From assembly GCA_022577435.1 (NCBI GenBank), contig JAKOON010000010.1:19014024-19078023 (forward strand): 64,000 bases of DNA, read 5' to 3'. This DNA comes from Embiotoca jacksoni (Eukaryota; Chordata; Actinopteri; Embiotocidae). A program made the position numbers and the translations under genes. The notes under the pieces were generated by a model that worked only from the letters and a program-made list of their open reading frames with translations, was not told the DNA's origin and did no database searches. Within the stretch, counting starts at the first letter, position 1. Every line of letters begins with the position of its first letter. This document shows positions 52,101-63,854 of this stretch, piece after piece.

Positions 52101-53154
52101 TTTTCTCCCTATATAGAAGAACAAAATAGTACAAGCATCACTTTTAATACTTTAATTTTTAAGGCATTTTATGCCTTTACTGTTCAGCCCAAGATGGAAT
52201 GAATAAGAGGAACAGACGACATGCAACAAGGGTCCCAGACCAGACGTCAACCAGCAACACTGCAGTTCATGGTCAGTGAAGTTCAATGTTCAATAACCAT
52301 GTCCTAATCCCGAGGCTATCAGGATTCCCTATTGAGCATTAAGCATGAAGCAGTATAAAGATGCAGGAAATGGAAATAAAACTTCAACACCTCAAAGTTG
52401 TACTTGACAAAATGTACCCAGTTTTTTTTTTACCACCACTGCTTATGATTACAAAATAAAGATTTAGAAGAATAGGAAATAATTCAAAGGGGGGCAACAC
52501 CAATTGTAAACATTGAAGTGTGTTTTACTTTATAAAAAAGTTGTAAATCCTTTTTTATGAGAGTCATGGAATTTGATAAACTGCCTAAACTGATGTCACT
52601 TGGGTCAGCTCAGGCTGAAGACTACAAGTTTGAAAATACAAAAAAGAGGGGATGTGGATATTGAGGCTACATTAGTCACCACTGGAATAACACACCAGAA
52701 TCTCAGTCAGAACTGTCGGTAGTACTGCTGCATTGTGGGTAATGTAGCTGCCCGGTTTTGCCAAGAAGAGTATATGGAATTAAAACTGCAAGCAGTGATA
52801 TGCGGGCCCTCGCACACTGCACATCGGGGATCCAGCGGGTCGGGGCCGCCGGCTCCCCGACGTGTAGCACGCGAAGGTCAGCATATTCCAGTTTTAATTT
52901 TGTTCTTGATCTTGTTCCTTATTCTTCTTCTTTTTTTTTTTTAATTGCTTTTTTTTGGCAGCTTTAACATCTTCAAAAACTCATGAAAGTTGGTGCCTGA
53001 CACGTGCAAAGTTTTGTGAGGTTTGGAGCATCGTTTGACCTTAAACATCAACTTCCTGTGTCACGTCCTGTATATATACTATATACTGTATACTGTATAC
53101 TCTATATTTTTGGAGTATGACCTTTTTCTGAACTGACATGCATGCCTCAAGTTA

Positions 53155-53200
53155 CTTCTCACTGTGAGGCAACTGCTCTAACCAGTGCACAATGAAAAAA
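53155..53200 (-). repeat. tRNA-like A-box module, fragment
   Basis: The minus strand reads 'gtgcactggttagagcagtt gcctcacagtgag', like the 'gtgcagtggttagca..gcctcacag' head of the SINE at 60.8 kb. Isolated, without a body. Confidence 0.45.
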
Positions 53201-53296
53201 AAAGTATCTTTTAGACTTTTTTTTTGTTTGAGTTTTGTATTGTTGTTGACCTTTAATTTGTGGTATTAGTATGACTGCATGTACAAACCCGAACCT

Positions 53297-53490
53297 GTGT
53301 GGCTTACCCCCAGAGGGACTCGCCTTAGGGGGACTCACCCCCCGTGAACCATGTGGCTTACCCTTAGAGGGATTCGCTTTAGGAGGTCTCACCCTCCGTG
53401 AACCACGTGGCCTTACCCTTAGAGGGATTTGCTCTCCGTGGACCGTGTGGCTTATTAAGGGGACTCGCCCTCCGTAAACCATGAACCATG
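53297..53490. repeat. Tandem repeat, about 3.5 copies of a 54-bp unit
   Basis: Units begin at 53297, 53351, 53405 and 53445 with (g/a)(t/c)gtggctta. Each carries 'ttagaggga(c/t)tcgc' and ends 'ccctccgtgaacca'. The third unit is shortened to about 40 bp. Open frames on both strands through the array come from the repetition and are not genes. Confidence 0.85.
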
Positions 53491-53494
53491 TGTG

Positions 53495-53585
53495 TTACCT
53501 TGGCGGGGCTCGAACCCGTGTCTTCATGAGGTCTTTTCCAGCTCGGAGTCGGCACCGACAGTCTGGTTAACCCAACAGGTAAAAG
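53495..53585 (-). repeat. tRNA-like module with a B box
   Basis: The minus strand contains gggttcgagccccgcc, matching the Pol III B-box consensus GGTTCGANYCC, with 'tgttgggttaaccagactg' about 50 bases upstream as a poor A box. A cloverleaf was not demonstrated, so it is not a functional tRNA call. Confidence 0.35.
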
Positions 53586-53876
53586 ATTCTACTTCACCAA
53601 GGTTGCTATTAATGGTTCAGATTCCACCTTGGCCTGTTGATGGTGATTTAACTTTTTGTGAAGTTGAAACGTTTGGAGAAATTGAAAAAGTTTTGCATAC
53701 ACTACACATTACATGAAGATATTTAATATCACTGCAGACCTCCTTGAAAACACGTATATCAACAATCCAAAGAATGTCTGCGGCAATTTTGGTCGCATTT
53801 GAATGAATATTTATGGACGATGGCGTTATAGGTTGCAGTTGGCCAAAGCTTTCTCACAATGCGCTATAACTCTGAA

Positions 53877-53945
53877 GATTGGTGGTGTAGTGGTTAGCAC
53901 TGCTCCCTCTCAACTAGAAGGTTTGGGGTTCAATCTCCCCCCCTT
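53877..53945 (+). repeat. tRNA-like SINE head (A and B boxes), truncated
   Basis: ggtggtgtagtggttagcac, then about 20 bases later ggtttggggttcaatctccc, the same tRNA-like head as in the SINE at 60.8 kb but without its body. The bases after it run into a C stretch and an A stretch. Confidence 0.55.
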
Positions 53946-56900
53946 TGTCATGACCTAAAAAAAAAATCATAAGTCATTTTTCATTTTGAAAATGCCGGTC
54001 AATTTTTGAACATGCTATAGCATGACTTCTGGGTCACTTTTTGGCCGCCACACCACGGACACACTGATTTTGATAACTTTTAATTCCAAACATGTTAAGA
54101 GTGCACAGACTAAATTTCAAGTCGGTCTGACAAAATCTGTAGGAGGAATTTTTCACCGGGAGATATTTTTGGACCAACTTTCATGAGTTTTTGAATATGA
54201 TAAAGCCTCCAAAAATGCACTTAATCTTTCAGGATAAAAATAATAATATTTTTTACAAATAACAATAGGGCTTTCGTACCTTCGGTGCTCGGGCCCTAAT
54301 AAAAACAAGACAATTATTGTAGTTCTTCTGCATTTATTTTGATGCCATCTTCAGTGTGCAATGCAATGAGGGGATATATATGTATATATATTTTTTTCTT
54401 TTTTTTTTACTTGTTTTATGAGTGAGGAAGATGTGCAAAAGAAGTTAGGTGTAACATTGTATTTACCTCAGGGGACCACTTTACCTTTCAGGAAAGCTTC
54501 CTGTACTTTTTTTAGAATCCGTGTCAAAGTAATTGTGCAAAATAAATGATTTTACGGCCTGACAGTGGGAATTTTACTCAAGGAGAGTTTGTGCCAAAAC
54601 AGAGATGTGTTAAAGGATTTATGCTTATTGTAGTGAATTTAAAAGAATGTTACTACCTATGTTTTTTTCTTGCACATCCCCATTACAACCTTTAAAACAG
54701 AGAGCTTCTTTTAACAGCCCAGTTCAGTATTTTCTCTATTTTTCTTCTACCAGTTTAGAGAGGTATAAAATGAATGTCAGTTGACGCACCATAAATCAAA
54801 GTTATTGGTTTAGTATCTTGGAGGAAATTATAGCAACATGAGGGATGCTCCGGTTCGCTTGATTGTATCACTAGCCGTTTGCTGCAGCCGTCATGTAGGA
54901 AACACTTTGACAGGTCTGAAATACAGGAATCTTGGATTCATATGGATCTGCTTATACCTGACATGCATATACTTCAAAATGCTCAACATTCAGAAGCAGC
55001 TCGCTATTCAAATTTTATCATATGTAAATATGGCACTATTTTGAACGTCATATTGACAAGTTAATGTTGGTCATTGGTGGCTTCCGTCAGATGGATTTTT
55101 ATAGCTCACATCCTGGAAAGCACAGAAATACCACTCACAGACTGAAAGAATTGTGTCTGTCAGGTAAAAGGGAAAAAAAAGGGGGGGGGCTTTGAAGACA
55201 GAGTTCTTTCCCCACTTGATGTTTTATCTACAGAGAAATCTTCAGTCGACACATTTACAACCAAGGCATGCTTGAAATCTTACAAACTTTACAATGCTAC
55301 GAATTTGATTCCTCATTTTTGAAACGTATACTAACTGTAACGGTGTCAGTCGGTTCACTTTTAAGTATGTACTTTTCACATCTCTTCTGCCATGTGTAGA
55401 TTTCAAATTAGATGCACTAAAAGAAGTGATATCTTTATTGTTGATTGTGCAATCGGATGGCATTGCACATGTTTTTAAATCATCACATGAATCCACTCTC
55501 TTCTACTCGCTTTATCTCAGATCGTCTGTATTCTTGTATGGTTTCTTTTCCCTCCATCCGACTCCAACTCTCCTGTGGCCACTACATACACTACATCTCT
55601 GCATAACCATGAACCTCCAACACCACAGAGGCAGCTACACCTCGCTGACATTTATCACTATTATTCTCATTTCTGTCTTCTCTTTATTTGACAGTGTTTC
55701 AGGGGGAGTTTACACCTTTTTCTCCTGCTGTCACTATCTCTCTTTTCTATTCTGGACAAGGCTGAATTGAAAAGGTCTGCTGGGTATAGGTGTCTAAGGG
55801 CGCTTTTCCTCCTACACTCCCATCTCCACTACTCCCCAGCCCCCACTTCTAACTCTTCGGCTCGGCTCCTTTTCAGAAACATACCACATTTGACTGGAAA
55901 AGGGAAGATAGATATCATATCTGCCATGTTTCCTTTCCTAACTTGCAGAAATTGATTGTCCTTCAGTGTAGCTCCACCTCTGCACTCAAACTCTGGTGTA
56001 AAATTAGCGTAATAATAAATATTGCATAAATAATTAGTATCCATGGAAACTTAAGTCCATATACTGTGTTTCTTCTTTCTCAACACACTGTGTAGTTTTT
56101 ATTGTCATCTGTATTGACATTTTGGCTTTTAAATGTATCCATGACAACAGAACGTTCAGGCTCTGAATAATTTGCTTTTGATTGCAAAGTATCAAATCAC
56201 AAAGCCACAAAAGTGTGATTTGTCTCTGGTTCCTCAGCACAGGGATTGTGATTCATGCTATGATCGTTGGAGTCTTTTATCAGAAATCAGGCCTAAAAAG
56301 ACGCTCAGGCCTCCGAGGTGGATGTTCATTGGAAGTGGCCCCGGGATAATTCACTATTAATGGGCACCCCTCAGACCGAGAAATGAAATTCGTCTACTGC
56401 TTGGAGAAATCACACACTTGTGTCTGTCTTCCTATTTACGTACTAATATTGTTGTCTAAAATATTTATGTGTTTAAATTAAAAAACAAAATCAGGGACTT
56501 AATACACAAAGAAACGTGACTATTTTAAAGGTCACATATTTCACACATTTCCAGTGGGTTTTTTTTTCCAGTCATGATCTCTCCTAAACTTCTTTCTAAA
56601 GGCTCTACCAACAACAGGCTGTTTTGTGTCTTTGTCTTTAAGGCACATTGATATCAGTGACCCTCTCGTCCAATCAACAGGCTCTTTTCTGAGTGGCACG
56701 TGCCCAGGCTTTCTTCCACTTGCTTACTCCTCGATGGAATGACTGCTCTTTTTTCTTGCACATAAAAGGTTGGATAATAGGCCACGCTAAAAGTGGACAG
56801 ACATATGATATGAGCGTGATTTTGTGACATCACTAACTTGGTCCAAGTGGCACAGTTGCCTAAAAACAGGTTGTGTGCATTTGTTCAAGGACTGAGATTT

Positions 56901-57781
56901 TTGAAACTTTAATAGTATTTATTTAGCACCTAGACCTGCTTTGCAGTACAATTCAAAAATAAATGTAAGTCTGAATTTGGACAATATGGGACCTTTTAAA
57001 GATTTGATTTGTATGTTTAAATAACAGTTTCAGCCTCAGCTGGTGGCAGTAATTCTATCGGCAGTTGCTGTAAAATGAATAACACCAGAAGCCTATTTGA
57101 AAGATTTAAAAATACATTTACATGCATCACCACACTTTGACCAGATGTTCTAATCAGACTAATAATTTATACATTAATGGCAATGCAGCATGAGAATACA
57201 GACATTCAGGGAGTTGAGAAGTCAGGAAGAAATCTCTTGATCAAATTATCCAGTAGGTGAAAGTATTAGTGATATATGTATTGGTTTATTGATAGAAAAT
57301 TAGTGAAACATTGAAGTTCCCTGTGGAGTATAAATTCCAAACTCTCAGCTACTCAAACAGGAGAGGGTTTTTTGTGTTGTGAAGTGAAAATCTTGAATGG
57401 ATTTTGAAATATTGATTGGACAAAACAAGATATCTGAGAACATCCACTCGGGCACAAAGAAGCCATTTGTCCCTGTTTTCTGAACAAATGATTGTCAATA
57501 AAATGATGACAAACAAGAGATTGTTAAGAGAGTCAAGAAAATGTTGGATCTTTTGGTCTCTTACAGCGAGGAGCTGATTATTATTTGTGATTTCTTGTTG
57601 TTACAAATTGATATTTTAAATAGTTTTCAAGCTGATTTGGACCATGTAGTTTTTACATGTTGCACAAGAGTTTTTGAAGATGCAAACATATGTAAATTTG
57701 ATAGTACAACGTTCGACAAGAGTCAAGACTGAATGCTGTTTATTATTATTGGATGTATTGTCTTAGATTTATAAAACTTGT

Positions 57782-57782
<1 letters not shown>

Positions 57783-57820
<38 letters not shown>
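57783..57820. repeat. (TG)n microsatellite
   Basis: About 19 uninterrupted units. Confidence 0.95.
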
Positions 57821-57822
<2 letters not shown>

Positions 57823-57975
57823 TGGCTTCATCCTGCTGACTGGTTTATTGCTGTTCCAGGTGACAGAGCATGAGAACAGCAGAGTTTCAGGGTGCTGTTT
57901 TCAAGCACCACTGAAGCCTCAAATTTGATTATTACTTTTTTTTTTCATCCACAAGTAGTTTAGAGTTCCCTGCAT

Positions 57976-58040
57976 GACCCCCACCACCACCACCACCACC
58001 CCTACCCCACCCACCCACCCACACACATACAGACATACAC
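57976..58040. repeat. (CCA)n-(CCCA)n-(CA)n compound microsatellite
   Basis: CAC trinucleotides give way to CCCA and then CA units. The Thr/Pro/His open frame across it is an artefact. Confidence 0.9.
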
Positions 58041-58877
58041 ATCCCGCTGCCTCAGACTGGTCTGGACAGCATCTCCACTCTCATCAGCCATCATTATGCA
58101 TCTTCATTCCGCTTGACGTCTCCTGTTGCAGTGAATCGGCATCGTTATCATGTTGCTCTGTTCAGATTCGTTACCAACCTTTGTGGAACACCTACACTAT
58201 CGTATACATGAAACATCTGTAGAAAAGCGTCTGGCCTGAGCTTCAAGTGTTTTGCCAGACAGAGGCTGCATCAATCTGTTGCTCTAATGCTCAATAACAT
58301 CAGAGGATGTCTCCGAATCCTTGATCTACAAGTTGAAAAATGAAGAAATTGGACATGAAAATGTCAATTTCTTTATCTCACAAAAGCACCCTGTCTATCC
58401 CTCCAAACTCTTTTCTCTAAACCCCATGAGGCAGTGGACACAATGATCCTATCACATCAGGAGGAGATTAAACAAGGAGTGTCACAATGACACAGTGAGT
58501 TTGATAATGGCACAATAGAAGCTCTTTCAATTATCGTTCTTTCTCTAGAGAAATCTCCTTAAAAGGAAATTCTTCCAATAACTTTGTCATGTGTCTGTTT
58601 ATTCATTTTGACATTTAATTCTATCTTTCTTTAACCTTATGGCAGTCTAAATTCAATAGCTCTCCAACACGGTCCTATCAAGATAAGATGGAACTAAATC
58701 ACTGCCGAAGACCTCCTTAGACTGTATAATTAGGGAAGTTAAACAATAGAAGTTAGTTTGTTGTTGCACATTTTTAGAGGGGCATGCAGAAGAATATTGT
58801 GCAAAGTTAAACTATTTGCGTTAACTTAAAAGTTACCTGCTACCCTCTGCTTACTGAGCCTTTTATATTTGCAAAGT

Positions 58878-59095
58878 AGAGCTGAAATTATTAATTGATT
58901 AAATGCTTTGACCAAGTAACAATTGATTAGCATCTATTTGGAACAATGCTTTGTCATTTGAAGCATTTTTGAACAGAAATGCCAAACAATTTGTATTTCA
59001 GCCTCTCAATTGGGGGAACTTGCTGCGTTTCTATGCCATACATGACAGTGAACTTTATGCTTCTGAGTGTTTGTCAGACTGTTTTACTTTTTAGA
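58878..59095 (+). repeat. Teleost 'attgattaa...' dispersed repeat (likely the same family as at 6.14 kb)
   Basis: Blocks 'agagctgaaattattaattg', 'gaacagaaatgccaaacaat', 'tttcagcctctcaattg', 'gaacttgctgcgtttctatg' and 'tacatgacagtgaactttat' follow the order of an abundant fish repeat. It is diverged, so it is an old copy. Confidence 0.65.
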
Positions 59096-60423
59096 TTAAA
59101 GCAATAGTTTGATATTTTGAGAAAATATCACATTTTCTTTTTAGTTAATAAGTTTAATTTTGATATTACTGTCATGGTTGTCTGTTATATGTAACATAAT
59201 AAACAGACTTCACATGGTGGCTTACCATAACAGTGAGCCACCAAGATCTCCAACATCACTAATTAACACCTTATATTTAGTTTGTTTAATGATGCAGAAC
59301 ACTGAGGAAGAAATATGTGAATTTCTGGTTTCACGGCGGATTTCTCACTGTTGCCTGGGAATGGTTACTAACCAATCAGACTGTAGCCTTTTATTTATGG
59401 CAGTGCGTTGAGAGGTGACTGTCGCCAGTCGTCATACTCTCATCTGGTTATGACAGCCATTGGCTTTGCATTATCATGTTAATGTATTAAAAACCCTACA
59501 AATGGCATCCTTAACAAATGCATGATGCTGCTAAGCTGTTCACTTATGTTTCATTGTGCACCACTGCATGTCCCACAGATCTGCTGGTGTCACTGTGATT
59601 AATGGGCATCCTGAATGTGCCTAAACAGCACCCTCTCAGCCATCTCTGTTATTCACAGTGAGTCAGTTGTCAGCCGTCACCGGCAGCACCTTGTCAAGTC
59701 GGATTTCCTCTGCAGGCCGGTGTTGAAAGCCAGAGGGTCAAGCTGGTTCCAACTTTAGGGCCTGTTATCTCCTTGCCTTTGGCTGCCCTCCGGTCGTCTG
59801 TCTGGCCTCAGATTTAGTCGAACCGCAGCTAGCTTACAGATAATTATCAGGCTGAGGCCAGCTGTGTGGCACACATCCACAGGCCCTTTGTTGCTAATTG
59901 AATTAGACCCCACGCTGGAAGTGACAGAGAAATGAACAGTTTCCCCCAGTGAGCCATGTGATTAGCAGGCTTGGAGAGGAGAGGTCGACTCAGGATGCCA
60001 TGCTGGTGTATACGGTTGATGTCGATGACTCAACGTCTGCGTCAGCCCGACATTGATGTTTCTGTCAGGTTTCATTTTATGAGGCGTGTCAATGGGGGTC
60101 AAGTACAGCGGACAATCAAAAATGGACTGCCGCCAGGCTTTTGATGTGAAGAGCCCAAAATATCTGTTTATTGTTCCCTCTTTTCTGCCATCTGCTTTAC
60201 AATTTATTGGGCAGCAACCAGCAGCAGTTTTTGTTTTTAAGACTCATCATAAAATATGCAATAAATAAACCATTTTCACCATGAACATTGTATTTATAGT
60301 CACAGCTTAATGAATATAGCACTTTAATGATTTCTTACCTAAATCACAAACCTGCTGCTGCACACTTTTGGGCATCCATCAGAAAATGATTACATATTAG
60401 GTTGATTTGTTTTTGAAAACAGA

Positions 60424-60438
60424 CACAATTACATTCAT
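60424..60438. repeat. Target-site duplication, left copy of the SINE
   Basis: The bases cacaattacattcat are identical to 60816-60830 on the other side of the element. Confidence 0.85.
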
Positions 60439-60815
60439 CCATTATCTTTACCTGTTTTTATCCTGAACAGGGTCACGGGGGGGGGGGGGGGGGGGCTGGA
60501 GCCTATCCCAGCTCACATAGGGCAAAGGCAGGGTACACCCTAGACAGATTGCCAGTCCATCACAGGGCCAACACATAAAGACAGAAGGAAACAAAGACCA
60601 TCCACGCTCTCATTCACACCTAAGGGCAATTTGTAGAACCACCAATTAACCTGAGACGCATGTCTTTTGGATGGTGGGAGGAAGCCGGAGTACCCGGAGA
60701 GAACCCACGCAGGCACAGGGAGAACATGCAAACTCTACACAGAAAGGCCCAGGCTTGAACCCGGAACCTTTTTACTGTGAGGCAACAATGCTAACCACTG
60801 CACCACCATGCCGCC
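60439..60815 (-). repeat. tRNA-derived SINE-like retroposon with target-site duplication
   Basis: Read on the minus strand it begins ggcggcatggtggtgcagtg gttagca, a tRNA-like head with an A box (tggtgcagtgg/tggttagc) and a B box (gggttcaagcc), followed by the 'tctgtgtagagtttgcatgt', 'ctctccgggtactccggctt' and 'agctgggataggctccagc' body blocks. It ends near a 'ggataa...aatggatgaatg' tail. This architecture is very common in teleosts. It is flanked by a perfect 15-bp direct repeat, cacaattacattcat (60424-60438 and 60816-60830). A run of 20 G (60477-60496, + strand) sits near the 3' end. The open frame inside it is chance. Confidence 0.85.
60477..60496. repeat. 20-base G run inside the SINE
   Basis: 20 consecutive G on the + strand, C on the SINE's own strand. 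Its length is likely to vary between individuals and to be error-prone in assembly. Confidence 0.9.
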
Positions 60816-60830
60816 CACAATTACATTCAT
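60816..60830. repeat. Target-site duplication, right copy of the SINE
   Basis: The bases cacaattacattcat are identical to 60424-60438. Followed within 10 bases by an A-rich tract (60839-60853). Confidence 0.85.
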
Positions 60831-60919
60831 ATATACATAAAAAAAAAAAAAAAGCCTTCCTCCAAATCTTAATTCACTTTTTTTATGGAAAAAAAATGAT
60901 ATGCAAAAGTCAGAAATGA

Positions 60920-61760
60920 TTAAACCCCCCTTGGCAGATGTAACCGCTCGGAAAGGCTGTTGGTTCCCTGTTAGGAGAGTCTTTCTATTCTTGATGTAGA
61001 AATTTTCACCTATTCTTCCTTGCAGATTACTTTATTATATTCTCTCTGACAATCACAGCATGTTTAAAATCTACTCACAGATTTTCATTGATATTCAGGT
61101 AACATTGAGGACCACTCCAACAGCTTCTGCTTACAGTTCATTGTGGAGTTTGATGTTTGCTTTAGATTATTGTCCTGTTGTGGAAACCAGCCTTTTTTAA
61201 ATTCCAGTTTTTCGACTGGTTGCGTGATATTTAGTGGAATTCATTCTTTGCCCTACCGATGCAGTGTTTCCTTTGCTACTGATTTTTTATGAAACCCCCC
61301 CACTCCCTCCTTCCCCATCCTGAACAGCTGGCGAGGTGCTCTTTTCATTCAATTCTTGCCCCTGTTGTCCTGCAAACATACCTGGTGATTGTGGCCAAAA
61401 AGTCAATTTTAACTTCATCTGTCCACAGCACTTGTTTGCAAATTGACTTTGGCTTATCCAGATGTTACTTTGCACACATTAGACATTGACTTTTGTGATG
61501 AGGTCTCCAGTAAAGTTTTCTGTGCAAACCCTGTTTGTTCATCCTCAATGCTGCACAGTGGAAAAGTGCACCACCACTCCTGTTTCAGCTAAACCTTCCT
61601 GTAGGTCCTTTACAGACATATGGCGGAGTTTCTTTTCTCTGTCTGTCCAGCAGTTATGATGTTTTATCTGAAAGTTATCTCGGTCTTCTAGATCGTGTCT
61701 TGACTTTAAACGTTTACATATAACTGTGTCCTCTACACACTGCATTTTTTCCATTAAGTC
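60920..61760 (-). pseudogene. Decayed Tc1-family transposase, minus strand
   Basis: On the minus strand, near 61640-61550, a frame reads KDLQEGLAETGVVVHFSTVQ, the Tc1 N-terminal DNA-binding part. At 61435-61404 it reads VLWTDEVKID (first catalytic Asp at 61418-61420), then, shifted, an ATITRYVCR-like segment. At about 61185-61135 it reads QQDNNLKQTSNS (second Asp at 61172-61174), and at 61096-61070 a LNINENL segment (Glu at 61084-61086) interrupted by a stop. Order and spacing fit a DD34E Tc1 element with small deletions. Stops and frame changes are throughout, and no terminal repeats were found. Confidence 0.75.
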
Positions 61761-63725
61761 TCCTGCAAAGGTGAAGTCAAAGAATGGCGAAGGTGAAAAG
61801 TGATAGTCTGCATTTCTGTCTTTGATCTCAAATTTGCACCTCTTCCCTTCACTCGTCCTTGTTTTCATAGTGCTATCATTTCTCAGGTCTTCTCTTAAAG
61901 TCACAGAATATGCTGAATTAGCAGCATGTCTGCATGCTAAAATAAGAGACCTGTTTGTACACCTTTGCAATCTTATAATCGCAGATATTTTCTTGGCACT
62001 TTTATTGTAGGAAGAAATATGAAAACCTTATAAAATCCATCTGAGTTACTGCTGCTATTAAACTCAACCAGCTGGCTCATTTGTGGAGGGAGGTAATTGA
62101 CATCACTCAAAGAGAAAAAAAAGCTGATAACATAACTTTTCTATCTTTTCCGGGGGCCCATTAACTCTGTAAAGGTGTGAGTTCAGTTCCTGCTCCTGGT
62201 GTATATACAGTATAATCAAACCTTTCTGCTGCACAATCACTTTCATTATTTTGCCTGTCTTTCTTGCTGCCTGCCTGACGAGTAGGATGTTTACCAGAGC
62301 AACCTGTGCAGTAAAAACCTGCCTGTTCTGAAAGAAAGTAGGCCATCTGTGCTGGTGACTGACACACAGAGTTTTTGTGTGACACTCGGTAACTGGAGCA
62401 CTTAAAGATTCATTTTTGGACGTGTAAGTGCATCATCTGTTACCTTTGTGGCTGGTCTGCAAACAGAGATCAGCATCTGCCTTTTATTTTTTTTTATTTT
62501 TATTTTTTATTACCGCATTGTGGGACCATTATGTAAGCCCTTGTTGTTGTACTCAGCCTTCAACGGTTCGCTACTCTGATTGGTACGATGTTATGAAATG
62601 TGACACAAGTTATTTGGTTGTCATCTTAATTATTTATACACACCTCTGTTGGATGTGAAAATTGGGTTGTTGTGCTCTGCTGTGCAACAAATCTTCCATT
62701 CTCTCAGTGTAAAACGGAATAATATGAGAACGGTGGAAATAGTGCCCTATGCGAGTACGAGAGCAGTGGATAAAACGTTTTCTATTATTTATTCTTTTAC
62801 TGTTTTTAGCTGTCTATTCATAATTTAGGATGTTATACATTTATGTGTGGTGTCTTTCCAAGAGGTACAATATGTATAATCTCTCATTATGGTATTGTTG
62901 TCTGTTTGACATTGAATTTGGCTTGAAAACTTTTCTTATTTTCTGCCTCACGCTTCACAGTATTTTCTACATGTTACATGCACCATGTGGATTTATCCTC
63001 TGTCCCCCCCCCCCACCCCCCTACCCCGCCTCCTTCAAATTACATGATCCCGTGGTTTGTTTTTGGTTTTTTTGCTTCTTTTTTTTCCCATGTGCCACAG
63101 AGACCATGCATGAAATTTATTGGCCCCCAGTCCTGCCATTTCACACGCGAGACGTGACTAACAGATCTTGTGCCATTTCCCATCTCCGTCGGCTCCTGTG
63201 TAAAGCTGACCTTTCCTGCCTCCAGGCTATATTTAAACCGTGAGCACCAGAGACTTATGGGGCCGTGGTAAATTTTATTATCAACGCTCTCCATTTGTCT
63301 GACTTAATTCAGGTCCGGTGTAGATCGTGCCAAAGCATGCTATATATTTACACTCTTCTATGGCAAACAAGGGCACCGGTGACAAACTCAACCATCAGCA
63401 CCTTTGCTGGGAGGTGGGCGGGGTCACGGGGGGCGATGCCTGGTGAAACATTCCTTTGAACTGCGTCAAGAGATTATACTGTAGGTGTTATTTACAGGGC
63501 ACATCACCTATGGTTAAGTGTGAGAGGGATAAAGAAAATGGTGTTTCATATTATACCATCTGGCGGAGGGTTGACCAGAGAGTCAAACACAAAGGGACTT
63601 GACATTTTGAAGAATCTCAGTTGGTAAAATGTCACAGATTTCAACCTCAGACATATTCATCAGTCTTTACCATTTGTCGTCATTAGAGCAGACAGCAGGT
63701 TGAATGAGCTCACGGACAAACATGA
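61761..63725. other. Intronic DNA, no gene seen
   Basis: T-rich and C-rich runs at 62.48 and 63.0 kb. The terminal part of the minus-strand Tc1 element may extend into the start of this block. Confidence 0.5.
63003..63028. repeat. C-rich run
   Basis: Two C runs separated by single A and TA interruptions. Confidence 0.85.
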
Positions 63726-63785
63726 CCCTCGCACGTACACGCACACACACGCACACGCGCACACACACACACACACGCACACACT
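63726..63785. repeat. (CA/CG)n microsatellite just upstream of the TMEM132 acceptor
   Basis: CA units with several CG interruptions. It ends about 70 bases before the acceptor of the exon at 63855. Confidence 0.9.
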
Positions 63786-63854
63786 CATTCCTTTTGCGAC
63801 TCTTTTTCACTTGTCTGCTTAACCATTCTCTCTATTTTTCCTGCGCTCTGGTAG

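Larger units (their letters stand above)
46601..52719. other. Intronic DNA, no gene seen
   Basis: Two CA/TG arrays only. The stretch near 48770-48900 is AT-rich and looks unique. Confidence 0.55.
52720..54310. repeat. Composite teleost repeat with 'gggccc' ends
   Basis: The left part reads ctgcattgtgggtaatgtag, attaaaactgcaagcagtg and gcgggccctcgcac. The right end reads ctttcgtaccttcggtgctc gggccctaataaa, a terminus I have often seen in fish sequences. Between them lie a 54-bp tandem array (53297-53490), three short tRNA-like modules, and AT-rich DNA with 'catgaaagttgg' (52983) and its near-complement 'aactttcatgag' (54177), about 1.2 kb apart in inverted orientation. No coding sequence. The family is unknown to me and the boundaries are approximate. 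Confidence 0.55.
54311..58877. other. Intronic DNA, no gene seen
   Basis: A TA/GTATA-rich patch lies at 54375-54395, and the TG and CCA arrays at 57.8 and 58.0 kb. Confidence 0.55.
37460..63854 (+). other. 26.4-kb phase-2 intron of the TMEM132-family gene
   Basis: The intron is bounded by a GT donor at 37460 and an AG acceptor at 63853-63854, and the flanking exons share phase (two bases before, one base after). It holds many repeats, listed separately, and no other exon I can support. Introns of tens of kilobases are normal for TMEM132 genes. Confidence 0.8.

Noticed and set aside
53159..53482. 107-residue minus-strand frame with Pro/Lys/Gly repeats, and a + strand Leu-Arg-Gly repeat frame
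   Set aside because: Both are translations of the 54-bp tandem array.
53495..53585. Functional tRNA gene
   Set aside because: There is a good B box but no convincing A box at the right spacing and no cloverleaf. It sits in a repeat, so it was kept only as a tRNA-like module.
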